Shown piece by piece: positions 48,406 to 60,023 of a stretch of DNA of 64,000 nt. A program made the translations under genes and the position numbers. The notes below the pieces were generated by a model. The model had not been told where the DNA came from. It saw nothing but the letters and a program-made list of their open reading frames with translations, and did not search any database. Numbering within the stretch: the first letter of the stretch is position 1; each line of letters begins with the position of its first letter. Source of the stretch: Caenorhabditis elegans (taxonomy: Eukaryota > Nematoda > Chromadorea > Rhabditida > Rhabditidae); the NCBI RefSeq assembly GCF_000002985.6, contig NC_003282.8, positions 9,238,001 to 9,302,000 on the forward strand, read 5' to 3'.

Positions 48406-48975
48406 TATTTGGTTCGATGAGGAATTTTGAATGAATGAATTTGACTCTTGAATGCACTCCTCCCAGCATCTTATATGCTCTTATCGTTTCCATCAAAACT
48501 ACAAAAGTCTCAGCGTATTCGTATTCCACTTACGAAGTTTATCTTATACGTAAGATCCCGAAAATAGAGGGTCAAACAGCACAACGGAGGTTAAAGAAAG
48601 TTGGAAGGCAGACGTAAATCTAGCACATTTTCCTCATATGTTTGTTTACTATAACCGTTACCATTTTGTGTACAAACTGGATGAGGTGAGGGAAAAAGTT
48701 GTGTAAGCTTTAAAAAATTATTTAACAGAATTGAAGTCCGCATAAATAACCTCATTAGTATTTTTACTTTTTCTTGAACTTTTAAAGGTGGAATAGCGCC
48801 AGTGGAGAAAGTGTGAAAAACTACTCCTATGGTGCCAAAATGACCAAATCATTTACTATATATAAAGCGCTTATTCCGTTTGTCCATAGTTTGTAGTATA
48901 TGTAGTCTTTGTAGTCTGCGAAGTTTTAGCTTCTGGAGGGAAAGTGAGTTGGGGTTAGTGTAGGGATATAGTCGG

Positions 48976-49030
48976 GGTACTGTAGTGGTACAATGGTGGT
49001 ACGGTAGGAGTACTGTATGATTACGGTAGT
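48976..49030. repeat. GTACTGTAG-type minisatellite
   Basis: Imperfect copies of GGTACTGTAGTGG, GGTACAATGG, GGTACGGTAGG and AGTACTGTATG, related to 2462-2535. Confidence 0.75.
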
Positions 49031-49095
49031 TTCAGAAAAATTGGTTTTCAGCTCCAGAGGTCGGGGGCCGCGCCGGAGATGCGGTCCACGGCTGG

Positions 49096-49225
49096 TATCA
49101 TAATAAAACTTTTCAAAAACATTTTTTGAAAATTTTTATTTACTGTCAAAAGGCTACAATTACTCAGTTTTTGCCACTCATAATTTTGGAAGTCGATTAA
49201 AAAAATGTTTTTTTTCTACATTTTT
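49096..49225 (+). repeat. Interspersed repeat copy
   Basis: It contains TATCATAATAAAACTTTTCA, TTTATTTACTGTCAAAAGG, TCAGTTTTTGCCACTCAT and TTTTGGAAGTCGA, shared with 15467-15600 and partly with 19862 and 34084. Confidence 0.7.
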
Positions 49226-52200
49226 TCTACAGTAATTTTGTTTTAATTATTCGTATTAAAACACTGTAGGGAACATGCGACATTGCTTTGAATTTCCCCA
49301 AAAGCTCAAATTTTTCAAAATTTTGCTAATTTGTCAAATCATTGACCGGAAATTATGAATAATCTGAAATTCTCTGGAGTGTGTTATTATGATACTCGGT
49401 GAAAAGCTGCTTTTTACATAAAATTAGCTATTTTAGGGTATTTAACAGTGCTAGTATTCAGCTAAATTTTTTGTAGCGACCAATACCAAAAGTGAAACGT
49501 GTTGTAGTAAACAGTTGAGAAACAATAAAAAGGGTTATTTTTGTTCACTACGACTTTTTGTCCTCCAACTTTCTTAACTCGGAGTATATTATATGGTTAT
49601 TGTATTAAATAGTAGTATGTTTATTGCCTTGAGGATGACCCACAAGTGAATTTATTGTTTTAATCAAAGGTAATCACAACAATAAATTGAAAATTGCATG
49701 TTCCTCTGCAATTTTCAATCGAAATTTTTAAGGATATTATTTTACAACGGCGGACAATATCCCGAAAAGCTAGACACCACCTACCTTTTTTAAAAACATT
49801 TTTTTCAAATTTCAAGATCAAATGTTTAAACTACTGCAAATTGAGACCGTACTGCAAATTGAGACCGTTTTGAAAATTGTAGGCTTAATGATTTCATATC
49901 AATTTTCTCTTTCTGATTATCAACACGATTTTCTGATTTCTTTCATTCTGCGGTTGTTGCTCATTGGATCTTATATCGTGTCCCAACTAATGAAGGCGTT
50001 GCTTCCTCTCCAAAGAATGTCAAGAAACGTCACTGAAAGCACGGCGGAATACATTTTAGAAGAAGTGAAGATTGAAGCCATCGGAGATTTAAGTTAGATA
50101 AGTTAGACATAAAAAAAAATTGGAGGAGCGACGGAGTGTTACTGTAGTGTTACAGTAGTTAGTAATAAGCGTACATGAAAATTGGATGGAATATTATTAA
50201 AATTTTCAAATTGAAGGTTTGGTCTAAATGTAGATTGGAATAAAACCACTTTTTCTTTCTTTTATCAATGCTGATTTGTTTTTCTCCAAAGTTCTCTCAT
50301 TTTGTTGAAATGTTTCTTGACCTTCATTTTTAAAGTAAAATTAGCAAAATCGTGGCAATCTATTGTAAATAAATTATTGATTTTTATTGGTCTGTGTTTC
50401 TTTGCAAGGATGTGTAAGCCGGAAATTAGTCTTACAGCATTGATTGTTCAGACTCCTACGTTTTCCGTTCTACAACCCAATACAAATATTTTCCTGCACA
50501 TAAAAATAAACTTTCCTCAAAGGCGACCAATACCTACCGTGCCGTAACTGTAAGTCAACCGGAGTCATAATTCTTCACAAAGAAGATGTATGTTGCCTTC
50601 AAAGCGATTTCACAGGTGCCGTCTTTCATGCTTCTTCGGAAATATTTGTTCAACCTATGTTTATTGTAGTTGAGTCAACATTTATGTCTTGAAATACTGT
50701 ATAAAATTAATAAGCGTTACGAGTGAAGAGGTCTTTCTAACAAGGGAAATTGTTTAAACCTGACTCCAAATGTCAGCAGTTCCTCTTTTTAAAAACCTAA
50801 CAACTGAGACAGCCTCCGTTAATTTTAAGATCAAAAAAGCCAGATAACTTTTTATACGTGGTTCATTGAAACAACTATGAGAATATGAGAATGACGACAT
50901 ATATTTACTTTCGTCTCAGGATCAACTTCATTTTTACAGTTTGTTTCTTTTTATTGTTATATTTGAATCCAGCTTTTGATGGATTGAATGCTTGGCTGTT
51001 ACCCTCTTTGTTTGAGGAATAATTTGACTATACGTACATAGAGATCCTAAAGATTTAAGTGAACATTGAGAATGAGTATCTAAGATTTCAGGAAGATTAA
51101 CTCCAGAAAGAAGCATACAGAGAACGCAGCAATTGAACAGCTATTTGTGATAGGATATCTGCTTTTCGCACACATTTTGCCTTTCAAAGTTTAAAGGAAA
51201 ATGTGCAATGTTTTCAAGTTATACATTTTATTTTTTAGAAAGAAGCTAAAATACTTAATATGGTTGGCCTGAAATCGATAAATTGAAAAGTCACTTAATA
51301 CAGAACACTTTTTTGACGGAAAATGTTTAACATTTTCATTCAAAAACTATCTATTAATAGAAAAACAAACTCTAAAAATTTCAAAAAAAAAATTAGCATG
51401 ATGTTTTTAAGATTTCACAACACCGTGTGACTCCGGATGGGCAAAATATTATTTGAAATATTGCAGTATGTTTTCAATTTTGATGAAAAATTATTTCTTT
51501 TATTTGACACGCAGGACCTTTTTTTTAATTTTTCATTGACAGTTTTGTATCAGATATACCTGTAACGGTTAACTACGGTTCCTGTACTATCATTAAAACG
51601 AAAAGATGAGACACTACTCCACCTATGAAACAGTAAGTTCTTACAAAACTTCGATGTCCTAAAAAATGTTATAGCTGCTCACTGTAATCAATTCATGTTT
51701 GAAAGTGTTTAGATTAATATATTTTCCCAGCTTCGTGCGTTAAGTGTAACAGATCAATTACATCAGACTCCTAATTGAATGAATCTTCCAAGGTGTTCTT
51801 TCTTGTTGACGGAATTACACTTGTAGATTTAAAGAAACAGATAAAAAGTGTGTTCGGAGATTTTATGAGATAATTGCCCCAGGAAGGCCTGCAGACTGCG
51901 TTTCGATGAACTCGAAGTGAACGTGCAACTTTTAAAGGAAAGACTCTTACAATTAATCCGAATTGATAGGGACGCCTCCCAACTTTAAAAACAAAAATTT
52001 GAAAGTTCCTACTACTAAATTGCTTAGGGATAAATAACATTCAAATGCCGATTAAATTCGCAATAATTTGCACAAAAGAAAACCGGGAGAACTCAAAAAA
52101 AGCAAGTTCAGGGGCTGGAAAGAGGCACCCTCGTGATGCCTCTACCGGATGGAATGATTTCTGGTAGAGTAACAAATCTCCCAACTTCTTCAATAATTTT

Positions 52201-52971
52201 GTGTATTTGTGAAAATTGATATCATTATGTAAAAAAGCAAACTGTAGTGAGTCTCCAAGAGCTACAAATTATTTCCAGTGTACATTTAGTTTTCATATGT
52301 TGTGCTTCAAGATTATATCACATTGGTTTGCTGATGCGCAGACCTAGTATGCCCGGTGGGGACAATGTACGCTTTGCACGTGAAGATTCAAATTCACTCG
52401 GGAAGATAAGTTTTTGCGCTAGAACTTTGTCTCATAGTAACAAGAAGAAAAATAACTTGAAACTAAACAAATAATTTATGCAACGAGGGGGGAGGGGTGG
52501 GTTGAAAGTTTGCAAGGTTAACAAAAAGTGTCATAACTTTAGAACCATATTTAGAGGCCATCTTCCAACAAAATTTTTTCAACTTTCTGCAAAAGGACAT
52601 TACTTACTATCAGCAGCTGAGAAGCTTATAGGATTATTCAAGTAGTGCCGGAAAGTTAAAAAAAATGTCTTTAAATACACTTTTCAAGTAATCAAAAAAC
52701 AAGTATTTTAATACTGTTGTGACGTCATACAGTGTATGAAAATACACTTTGCAAAACTACTTGCATAACCCCACTATTTAATCTTGGCAACTGCAAGCCT
52801 ACATCTGACAATGCATTAAAAATTATTTTTCTGGAAATATTTAGCTATGAATTTAACTTACCTAGTATGATAAAAATATATAAACAGTATAATAAGCGCT
52901 TTGCATATTATCATCTTAATATATGCATAGTTAAAAGCGAATGAATAAATTAAAATAAGCGTTCTATCAAA

Positions 52972-54295
52972 GTTGACAATTCTGTTGTCTAGTTAGGTTA
53001 TTGAACACTTGATTTAATCTACTTTTACGCACACAGTCCAATTAAAGGAAGGTCTCCGAAGATATGTGCAGACTTAGACAGTTTGAATAACGATAGTTAA
53101 AGACTTATTCCAGAGATCAAATTTTCGTATATTCTCTATTAGTACTGCATCTCTATTAGTTTTTCTATTGCAAGAGTCACCTCAATAGTTTCGAAATTTC
53201 GGGGAATATTTTTATATATTTTTGATTATTTCTTGTTAACTTACAGACATCATTGAATTGATTGTGTCTTATTGTTACAAAAATCAAATATCCACAGTCT
53301 TAATGTTTTTCAAATAAAATATGAGATTTTCTGACTAAAAGTTCCAATTGAAGAGATACGTTCAAAATTAGTACTGCAGTCTCTAATAGTGCTGCTCTAA
53401 AAAAGAGCCTGGAAATCGGTGCTGCATAATATACGGTATATCCATTTCTTAGTGACTATTGAGCAGTTCTGCTAACTCTGAGATTCTAGCTCACGGCTCA
53501 ATGTGTTTGTTTCTCATAAAAAATAGACGGATTGTTTGAAGTCGAGAAAATCGGGATCGTAGGACGAACGCCCGGTTAGTCAACTTAATTCATACAAGCT
53601 CAAAATTGGCTAGTGATTGTATAAAGTTTCACTATAAATTATAATATAACTTCATATTTAAAATTATTTAACTGACAATTAGTTAGTTTTTTTTCAATAG
53701 AACGGCAATGTAAACGTTTCAGTGAGCCGCTTCTCTTGTTCTGAAGATTTTTCTGTACACCGAGAAAAGTCATATGCGTTAGAAACCAAGATAGCATCGT
53801 GTTGTATTAGAGTGGATATTAGAATTTAGGTCGTCGGACACGTTGGCGTACATTCGAAGATGCTGAATATGGAAAGGAAAACGATGCAGAACTTTATTCA
53901 AACTAGCTTTTATTTTAGCAATTTTGAACATAGTCTGAATTCTGAACCACTTCAAGCCAGACTTTTCATATCTAGAGCCTGAGAAACCCTCTTTTCTATT
54001 TTTAACACAAGTTATAAAACAAAATATCAGTTTTGTGAGATAATTCATCTGATATCATTTATGACCTCTATGAATAAGTGCAAGAAAAAGCTTGCAATAA
54101 CTGTTTTTTACAATTATGGATGTCGGAAGCTTACGATTTAAAATTACGTACAAACAACTTTAAAACCAGATTTAAACCACATTTTTATTTGCTGAATAAA
54201 AAATAATTCATCAAATATATGCACATGCGCATTGTTAGGTTCTCTAGAATAGAGAATAAATCACAGTGCGAAATTGGAGTGAATGCACGTCGAGA
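52972..54295. other. Right arm of diverged duplication, left flank
   Basis: Related to 45695-46608 at roughly 80% identity with several insertions. It includes a degenerate coding remnant on the minus strand (53830-53920). The near-identical part begins at about 54102. No intact gene is seen before the receptor. Confidence 0.6.
53830..53920 (-). pseudogene. Degenerate coding remnant (copy 2)
   Basis: Minus-strand reading KVLHRFPFHIQHLRMYANVS, parallel to copy 1 at 46325-46420, inside a longer 89-codon open frame (53779-54048) that has no start or splice context typical of a gene. Probably a relic older than the recent homogenisation. Confidence 0.3.
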
Positions 54296-55756
54296 TCAAA
54301 ATGTCAGTCCACATTGGTAAGATAATTTAGCCATATCGTGGAACATATTCTAAAAGAAATCAAATGAATTATTGTTAAATTTATATCAAACACTTACAGA
54401 TACAGTGATAATTTGCAATGTGATGTCACCAATTCGAATTGCAATGTCCATATCACTCATTTTTGTTTGAGTCTGAAAATTAGAAGTTATCATGAAATGG
54501 TCATTAAATTATTAGCTGACTCTATAATAATTTCTGAGTGCAGCGGTAACTCCAATATAATGCTCTCTTGCTATAATTTTCATAGCAATACTTGTCTCAA
54601 AGAATCCCATATTCCAGATGCAATATGATTTGAGAGCTGCGAATTCATAAAGATTTAATTTCAATTGGGAAAATGAGGATCCAAGAGTTAATTTCACTTG
54701 TTGAATATATTCTGATAGTCTTCTGAAAATATGAATAATTAAATTAGTCTTCGTTACAATATTACTCACTTGTCTTTAGGAGTTGTTTCATAAATATCTA
54801 CATTTGACATTGAATATGCTCTGACTGAATCCATCCAAACATTTGCAAATTGAAAATATTTCAGTAAAGTTTGAACGTCTTCCTTTTCCAAAGAATTAAC
54901 TCCTGGACAATGCATACATGATTCCATTGATAATCCATTTTGATATGCAGAGATTATCATTAATTCATTCATTGATTCAGCAAGTAGGGCATTCTGGAAA
55001 TATATACTAATCAATGTACTTAAACTTTTGACTTGAACGTAAAAATATTATTTTATATAAAAGTTAGAAATTTCAATATTATAAGTTAACTCACTTTTGC
55101 CAATCCACGTTGTTTTTGAACCATAGTTCTCTCAACTTCTTTCAAATAAAATTGAAGTAACTCGTCGTTACTCAAATGTAAAATTTTGCTAAATTCAGTT
55201 GAAGTATCAGAAGAATGTTTTATTGAAGAGCTTGTGCTTGATCTTGATGTAGAGTTTTGATCCATTTTCACAGGTTCACTTATCCGATTCAGAGAGCTCT
55301 TGTTTCCTGAAAATCTTTTCCTATGAATATAAAAAATACGTTTTAATTTTTAATGCTTACTTCTAATTGAGTTCCGGATTGTCCTTTTTCGAAACGTTTT
55401 TCTATTTTTTGTCTCGTCAACGTTTCCTCTTCGAATGTCTGTAATTTTAATGTTAAAATTTCAGATCATCTGCAAATATAACATTAATGGTATACTTACA
55501 ATCTTTGGACATTCCTGCTCTAATGCAATTGTTATACCTACAGGCTCGGCACACCCATTTCTTTTCTGTAAACGAAGGGTGTACACGTATTATTTAATTA
55601 GTGACTTACTGTAAGAAACTGAACAATTATTATCCAAATTACATGTGAATTGATTCATAGTTGTTCTTCTGAAGAATGAAGCACATGCTGTACATGAAGT
55701 TATTCCGAAATGATGTCGAGTTGATGCAGAATCCTGACAAACTTGGCAAGGTTCTG
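54102..55756. repeat. Recent duplication, copy 2 (near-identical core)
   Basis: Partner of 46609-48261. Differences cluster at the right end, in exon 2 of the receptor (four changes within about 45 bases before the intron), marking where homogenisation stops. Confidence 0.9.
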
Positions 55757-55925
55757 AATTTTTTGTAAAATTGCTAGCTTTGGTTTTTATGTAATTATAT
55801 ACTTTTAAAGGAAATGCTGTTTTTACCACATTGAATGTAGGTTTTATCATACAGGTTTCAAATAAAATCACTCCCACGTTTTGACAAAAATAAATAAACT
55901 CACCGTATTGTCTCTCTGCTTCCAT
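54296..55925 (-). CDS. Nuclear hormone receptor, copy 2
   Basis: Same exon layout as copy 1, from ATG 55925 (MEAERQY) to TGA 54296-54298. The encoded protein differs only around the start of exon 2 (EPCQVCQDSAS here, DPCQVCQDTAS in copy 1), outside the zinc-binding cysteines, so both should fold and bind DNA alike. The first intron (about 55757-55903) is unrelated to that of copy 1, has no stop in the coding frame and keeps the frame if retained, so an unspliced mRNA would encode a receptor with an N-terminal insert of about 49 residues. Direct tandem orientation with copy 1; spacing 5.9 kb between genes. Confidence 0.88.
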
Positions 55926-56898
55926 TATTTGGTTCGATGAGGAATTTTGAATGAATGAATTTGACTCTTGAATGCACTCCTCCCAGCATCTTATATGCTC
56001 TTATCGTTTCCATCAAAACTACAAAAGTCTCAACGTATTCGTATTCCACTTACGAAGTTTATCTTATACGTAAGATCCCGAAAATAGAGTGTCAAACACC
56101 AAAACGGGAGGTTAAAGAATTTTGGAAGACAGACATACATCTAGCACAGTTTTCTATAACAGCGCATTAAAGTATTTTTACAAACTTTACAACAACATAT
56201 TAAGAAGTTTGATTTTTTAATGTTTTTAAACTCAAATAATTCCATATTATGTTTTAGAATAATCTTGAAAAAATTTTTTAGTTGCAAAATTTATGAGAAC
56301 AGTGATAAAAAATTTACCGTTTCCATATTTTGTTAAATGTTTTGGACAATAGCAATTAAAAATATCGCAAACTGGACTTTTGACTCACTTCATTGTTCGC
56401 AAAATCCCTGTGAAAGTTTATAAAAAGTAAAAAATTATATTTTTTGATATTTTGTGGAGACTCATTGAATCGTATGCTATATTTGTAGAAAGGTTTGGGT
56501 TAACTTAAAAACGATGTCGTCACAAAAAATTCGGAAGAAGGCAGAAGAAGTGCATACTGAAATGGTCAGACATTTGAAATAGATAAACTGTCAATAAAAT
56601 TTTTTTCAAAATCTTATGTAAGGTATAGTTTCCAACGAATCCACTGGCGCTACTTTAAAATTTTTTGAAAGGTTATGTATTGTTAACATGATTTTAAAGC
56701 TACTTCCTCACAAACATTTCCCCGACAGTAGGTGTTTCAAAATTTGTGGTGCCATTCTTTTGAAAAAATCCAATAAAATTATGTTTGCAGCATTTTCTTC
56801 AGTTCGAATCTGAAACAAAGCTGCCAATAGCAATAAAATTGTTATAAATCAAAGGCGATGCAAATAATTGATAGTTCATTAGGAATGCACAGACTGAA
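55926..56898. other. Intergenic region, no gene seen
   Basis: The first 150 bp match the upstream flank of receptor copy 1; a 71-codon plus-strand frame here (and its counterpart at 48435) is an antisense shadow of that promoter. The rest is AT-rich and lies 3' of the transferase gene. Confidence 0.55.
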
Positions 56899-58354
56899 TT
56901 ACATGAGAACGTAATGATATTTCATAAAAGCTTTTCTGTTCAATGGGTCGACATTAAACAATGTTTTAAGAAAATATTGTATTTGTACAAATCGTGTTTC
57001 CGGAATGATCGGCCATCGTCCAATTGCTTCCAAATAAGCTGTTTTTGCATTTTCCCTACAAAACTTATCAAAAGTTTAGCACGATTTATGAAAGAGTTAC
57101 TTTGCATTCCTATAAACATCCACATTGCATGTACCATTCTTGAATTGGAAATTGAATTTTCCTCTTGTCAAAGTATCCATTTTTGTTTCTTTATACTTCT
57201 TTTCGCCATCAAGTTGAATCAAAGCAGGAACATATTCTCGTGTTGTTTCAAAATAGTTACTAGACGAAGCAACTGAATGTGGTAGAAACTCGCATTTATA
57301 TCCACTATGACCACAAAAATATGTCATAATTGATGAGTCCGGGCTTTGATATGTAAACATGTATGATTCAACCTGAAAAAAGGTAAGCAAATAATAAAAA
57401 CAATTTTCAATTTACTTGTTTAAAATACTGATAAGTTGTAGGACTTCCTCTCACAAAAAATGTAGCTCCACATGCCCACATCCTTAGTCTATCATAATAA
57501 GGTGACTCGTTTCCGATTTTATCCATGATTAAATGAGCTTCTGGATACATGTCTTCTATATTTAGCATTTGAAAATTTTCAGTCCATATTGTATCCTGAG
57601 AAAAGGTTTTGATAGTAAACAACCTTCAACAAATGTTACTGCTCACTTGCTGTGAAATCCAAAAATTGATACCTCGTTGTGCCAAACTAGCGCATATTTT
57701 AACGCGAACCATCAATACCAGACTGTAAGTCAAATATCCATGATTCTCACCCACTGATTTTAATGATTCTTTTAACGGTGCCAAATCAATGAGAGTATTC
57801 GGAATATGTGGATATTTATCTTGAAGGTTCAAATGAGCATCCTTATCAAAAGCAATTGTCACAACTCGGGATAACGCATTTGGAATGAATTTTAGATTAC
57901 ATATATGATTATACAACACATCTATATTTGAGGAATCAAACTGAAAATTAATCTATTACTACTCTGATGCAACTTAAACACAGTCACCATAATTACGTAG
58001 GGAGCTTCTGGCATTTTCTTGAGATTATCGGCAAACGAATTGAACTCCACTCCAGCATTTACCGTTTCAAATGGAACCTTTGAAATTGGTTCATTGAATA
58101 AATTTTTCTAACCAAAAGTGTAAATTATCAACGAAAAAATACTTACTTCCTTCGAATAACTTAGAAGGTTGTGAAGATAAGTCTTCCTCCGAAAAATTCG
58201 TTTATCTCCGAGGTACTGTACTTTTCAAAAAAAAAAAGTTAAAATTACAAAATTCGTTAGATGAGTATTCAAAACAAACCAAATATTTTATGATTAATAC
58301 ACAAATAAAAATATTTTTCAGACTGGGAACCAAAATTTTGCAATATTTACCCAT
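56899..58354 (-). CDS. Nucleotide-diphospho-sugar transferase family protein, copy 1 (inverted)
   Basis: Seven minus-strand exons: 58280-58354, 58147-58215, 57988-58077, 57647-57940, 57416-57595, 57101-57372 and 56899-57055. An N-terminal hydrophobic anchor (LKNIFICVLIIKYL) makes it a probable type II membrane protein of the secretory pathway. The body matches the nematode members of the nucleotid_trans family (formerly DUF271): FDSSNIDVLYNHICNLKFIP, LAQRGINFWISQQDTIWTEN, then MWACGATFFVRGSPTTYQYF and SPDSSIMTYFCGHSGYKCEF. DTIWTEN occupies the place where related enzymes carry a metal-binding acidic motif. Donor and acceptor are unknown. The inverted paralogue at 62427-63951 has the same exon structure. 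Confidence 0.82.
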
Positions 58355-58769
58355 TTTCTATAGTAGAATTTTGCAAATGGACTATATTTAACAAAGTGTA
58401 CGATACGAAGAGAAATCTGGATGCCTAGATCTTGATATTTTTATGTCTTTGTCTTTTCTTTCAGGAACACTCAAATCCTGTTACACAACGTTAAGGATCG
58501 TTCATCTGATATCAAATCAAAAATGCTACCCACTTTGCGTTTTACATATGTTATCTGTTTTCATGTTCATGAATAAAAAAATGTCTGATACAGTTGATAC
58601 AGTTTGAGACAGTGAGACAGTTGAGTTGAGTTGAGACTTGCAGACACAAAAATTAGGGCCTCACCTACAATTCAGGTGTAGCCCCACACCAACTTTACTA
58701 AATTTGTCACGTAGTCCAATTGGCAATTTTATTTACAGAAAACCATCGGCAAATACTCACTCCAAAATC

Positions 58770-58925
58770 ATTGACTACCTGTTCTCATTGCCTACCCTTG
58801 TTCATTACCTACCCTTGCCTTTTGCCTACCTCTTTCTCATTGACTACCTGTGCTCATTGCCTTCCTGTTCTCATTGCTTACTTGTTGCTCGTTGACTTCC
58901 TTTTCTCATTGCCTACTCGTTTTCT
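58770..58925. repeat. Imperfect tandem repeat, unit CTCATTGCCTACC
   Basis: Around eight degenerate units of roughly 15-24 bp, such as TCTCATTGCCTACCC, TTCATTACCTACCC, CTCATTGACTACCTG and CTCATTGCCTTCCTG. The repetition makes all frames open, which explains the overlapping 75-97 codon frames here. Confidence 0.75.
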
Positions 58926-59239
58926 TCATCAGTCAAGAGGCACGTAGGACCGTATTCCAAGAATACATCAAAGGTACATCTACTCAATTTGTTCATTCAT
59001 TCAAAGGGTACACACAATTACAATCTTTCAATCTGTACACAACATTTCGGGCAACAATTAGTAGTAGCTGTCATGTTTTAATTTATATTAATTTTGATAG
59101 GACACGCAAAGGCTGGGCAACATTCATTATCCATCAACTTTAATAGCAACAATAGCAACAAAAAACAACAATTAAAAATTTGAAAAAAAAAGTGGCGAAG
59201 AACGTAAAATCAATAACAATGAAATTTGGCATAAGAAAT

Positions 59240-59354
59240 TCATTCGGAGTCGGAGTCAATCACTCGTTTTCTGCTTTTGAGCATATAGGAACATGACGCC
59301 GTAGTATTAGACGTGTCAGACAAGGATGCACTGGAGTTGATGGTGGTTTTCGAT
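59240..59354 (-). other. Orphan terminal exon candidate
   Basis: Behind a TTTCATTTTTAG acceptor (minus strand) the frame reads SKTTINSSASLSDTSNTTAS, CSYMLKSRKRVIDSDSE and TGA at 59240-59242. It looks like a natural C terminus (basic patch then acidic end). I could not find a matching upstream exon between it and the methyltransferase gene, so it may be a relic. Confidence 0.35.
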
Positions 59355-60023
59355 CTAAAAATGAAACAACCTCCAAACGTATTTGTTTATTTGTAATTTC
59401 AATGGATTAATGTAATTTTTGCCGCTCTCTAGGAGACGTGAAAAGAGGAGAAAAAGAAATAAATGATACACATGATACATACAAGAAATGTGGGAAATAG
59501 TACATGAAAAGTGGAAGTACGGAAACCAAGCAGGGTCGGGTCAGTAATGGGAATAGAGTTTTATTATTATTTTTCAGAAAATTCTTTTCAAAAGACCCTG
59601 AAAAAGTATTTTGAACATCATATAAAGTTTGAAATTTTTCTGGGAAAATATAAATAACCGGCAATTACCGGCAGAAAAAACTATACTTCTGCCCTATGTC
59701 ATGTGTTTTGCAACCGAACATTTTTGGAGGCTCACCAAAAGCTCAGTCCTGAAATTTCGTAGCTTTAAATTTATATTTATTCGTTTATCAACATGGAATT
59801 TCAATTGAAACTTGCCTTGAAATCACAGTCGCATAATTATCACCCAATAATTTATATTATATGTATGTATATTTCAAAAATAAAAGGAAAACATAAACTC
59901 TTATTACTAAGAAAATAAACTTTTTAATTGAGACTTTTTAATGTTAGAGGAAACAACAATTTTAGATAAAAACGATTTATTTCCTAAAAAGAGCATGAAA
60001 CGATGAATTTTATCAGAACAAAA

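Larger units (their letters stand above)
48406..52971. other. Spacer between duplicated blocks, no supported gene
   Basis: The first 200 bp (divergent upstream region of receptor copy 1) match the flank of copy 2. Then follow a GTACTGTAG minisatellite (48976-49030), an interspersed repeat (49096-49225), and unique AT-rich DNA. A 91-codon frame at 49822-50097 begins with a short tandem repeat (ACTGCAAATTGAGACCGT twice) and is not convincing. Several 60-90 codon frames between 50.3 and 52.5 kb lack splice or family support; some could be fragments of decayed genes. Confidence 0.5.
58355..60023. other. Intergenic region with tandem repeats and an orphan exon
   Basis: 58355-58520 is homologous (inverted) to the upstream region of transferase copy 2 (62262-62426). 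Then follow a short GAGTTGAGTTGAGACAG-type repeat (58585-58640), an imperfect tandem repeat (58770-58925) and a candidate terminal exon on the minus strand (59240-59354). A duplicate-free AT-rich tail leads to the methyltransferase gene. Confidence 0.5.

Noticed and set aside
49822-50097. 91-codon plus-strand frame
   Set aside because: Begins in a short tandem repeat and shows no domain or splice context; could be a decayed fragment but cannot be supported.
50934-51116. 60-codon minus-strand frame with a hydrophobic start
   Set aside because: A stop lies just upstream, no acceptor or partner exon is evident, and no family is recognisable.
58638-59143. Three overlapping frames of 75-97 codons
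   Set aside because: Produced by an imperfect CTCATTGCCTACC tandem repeat.
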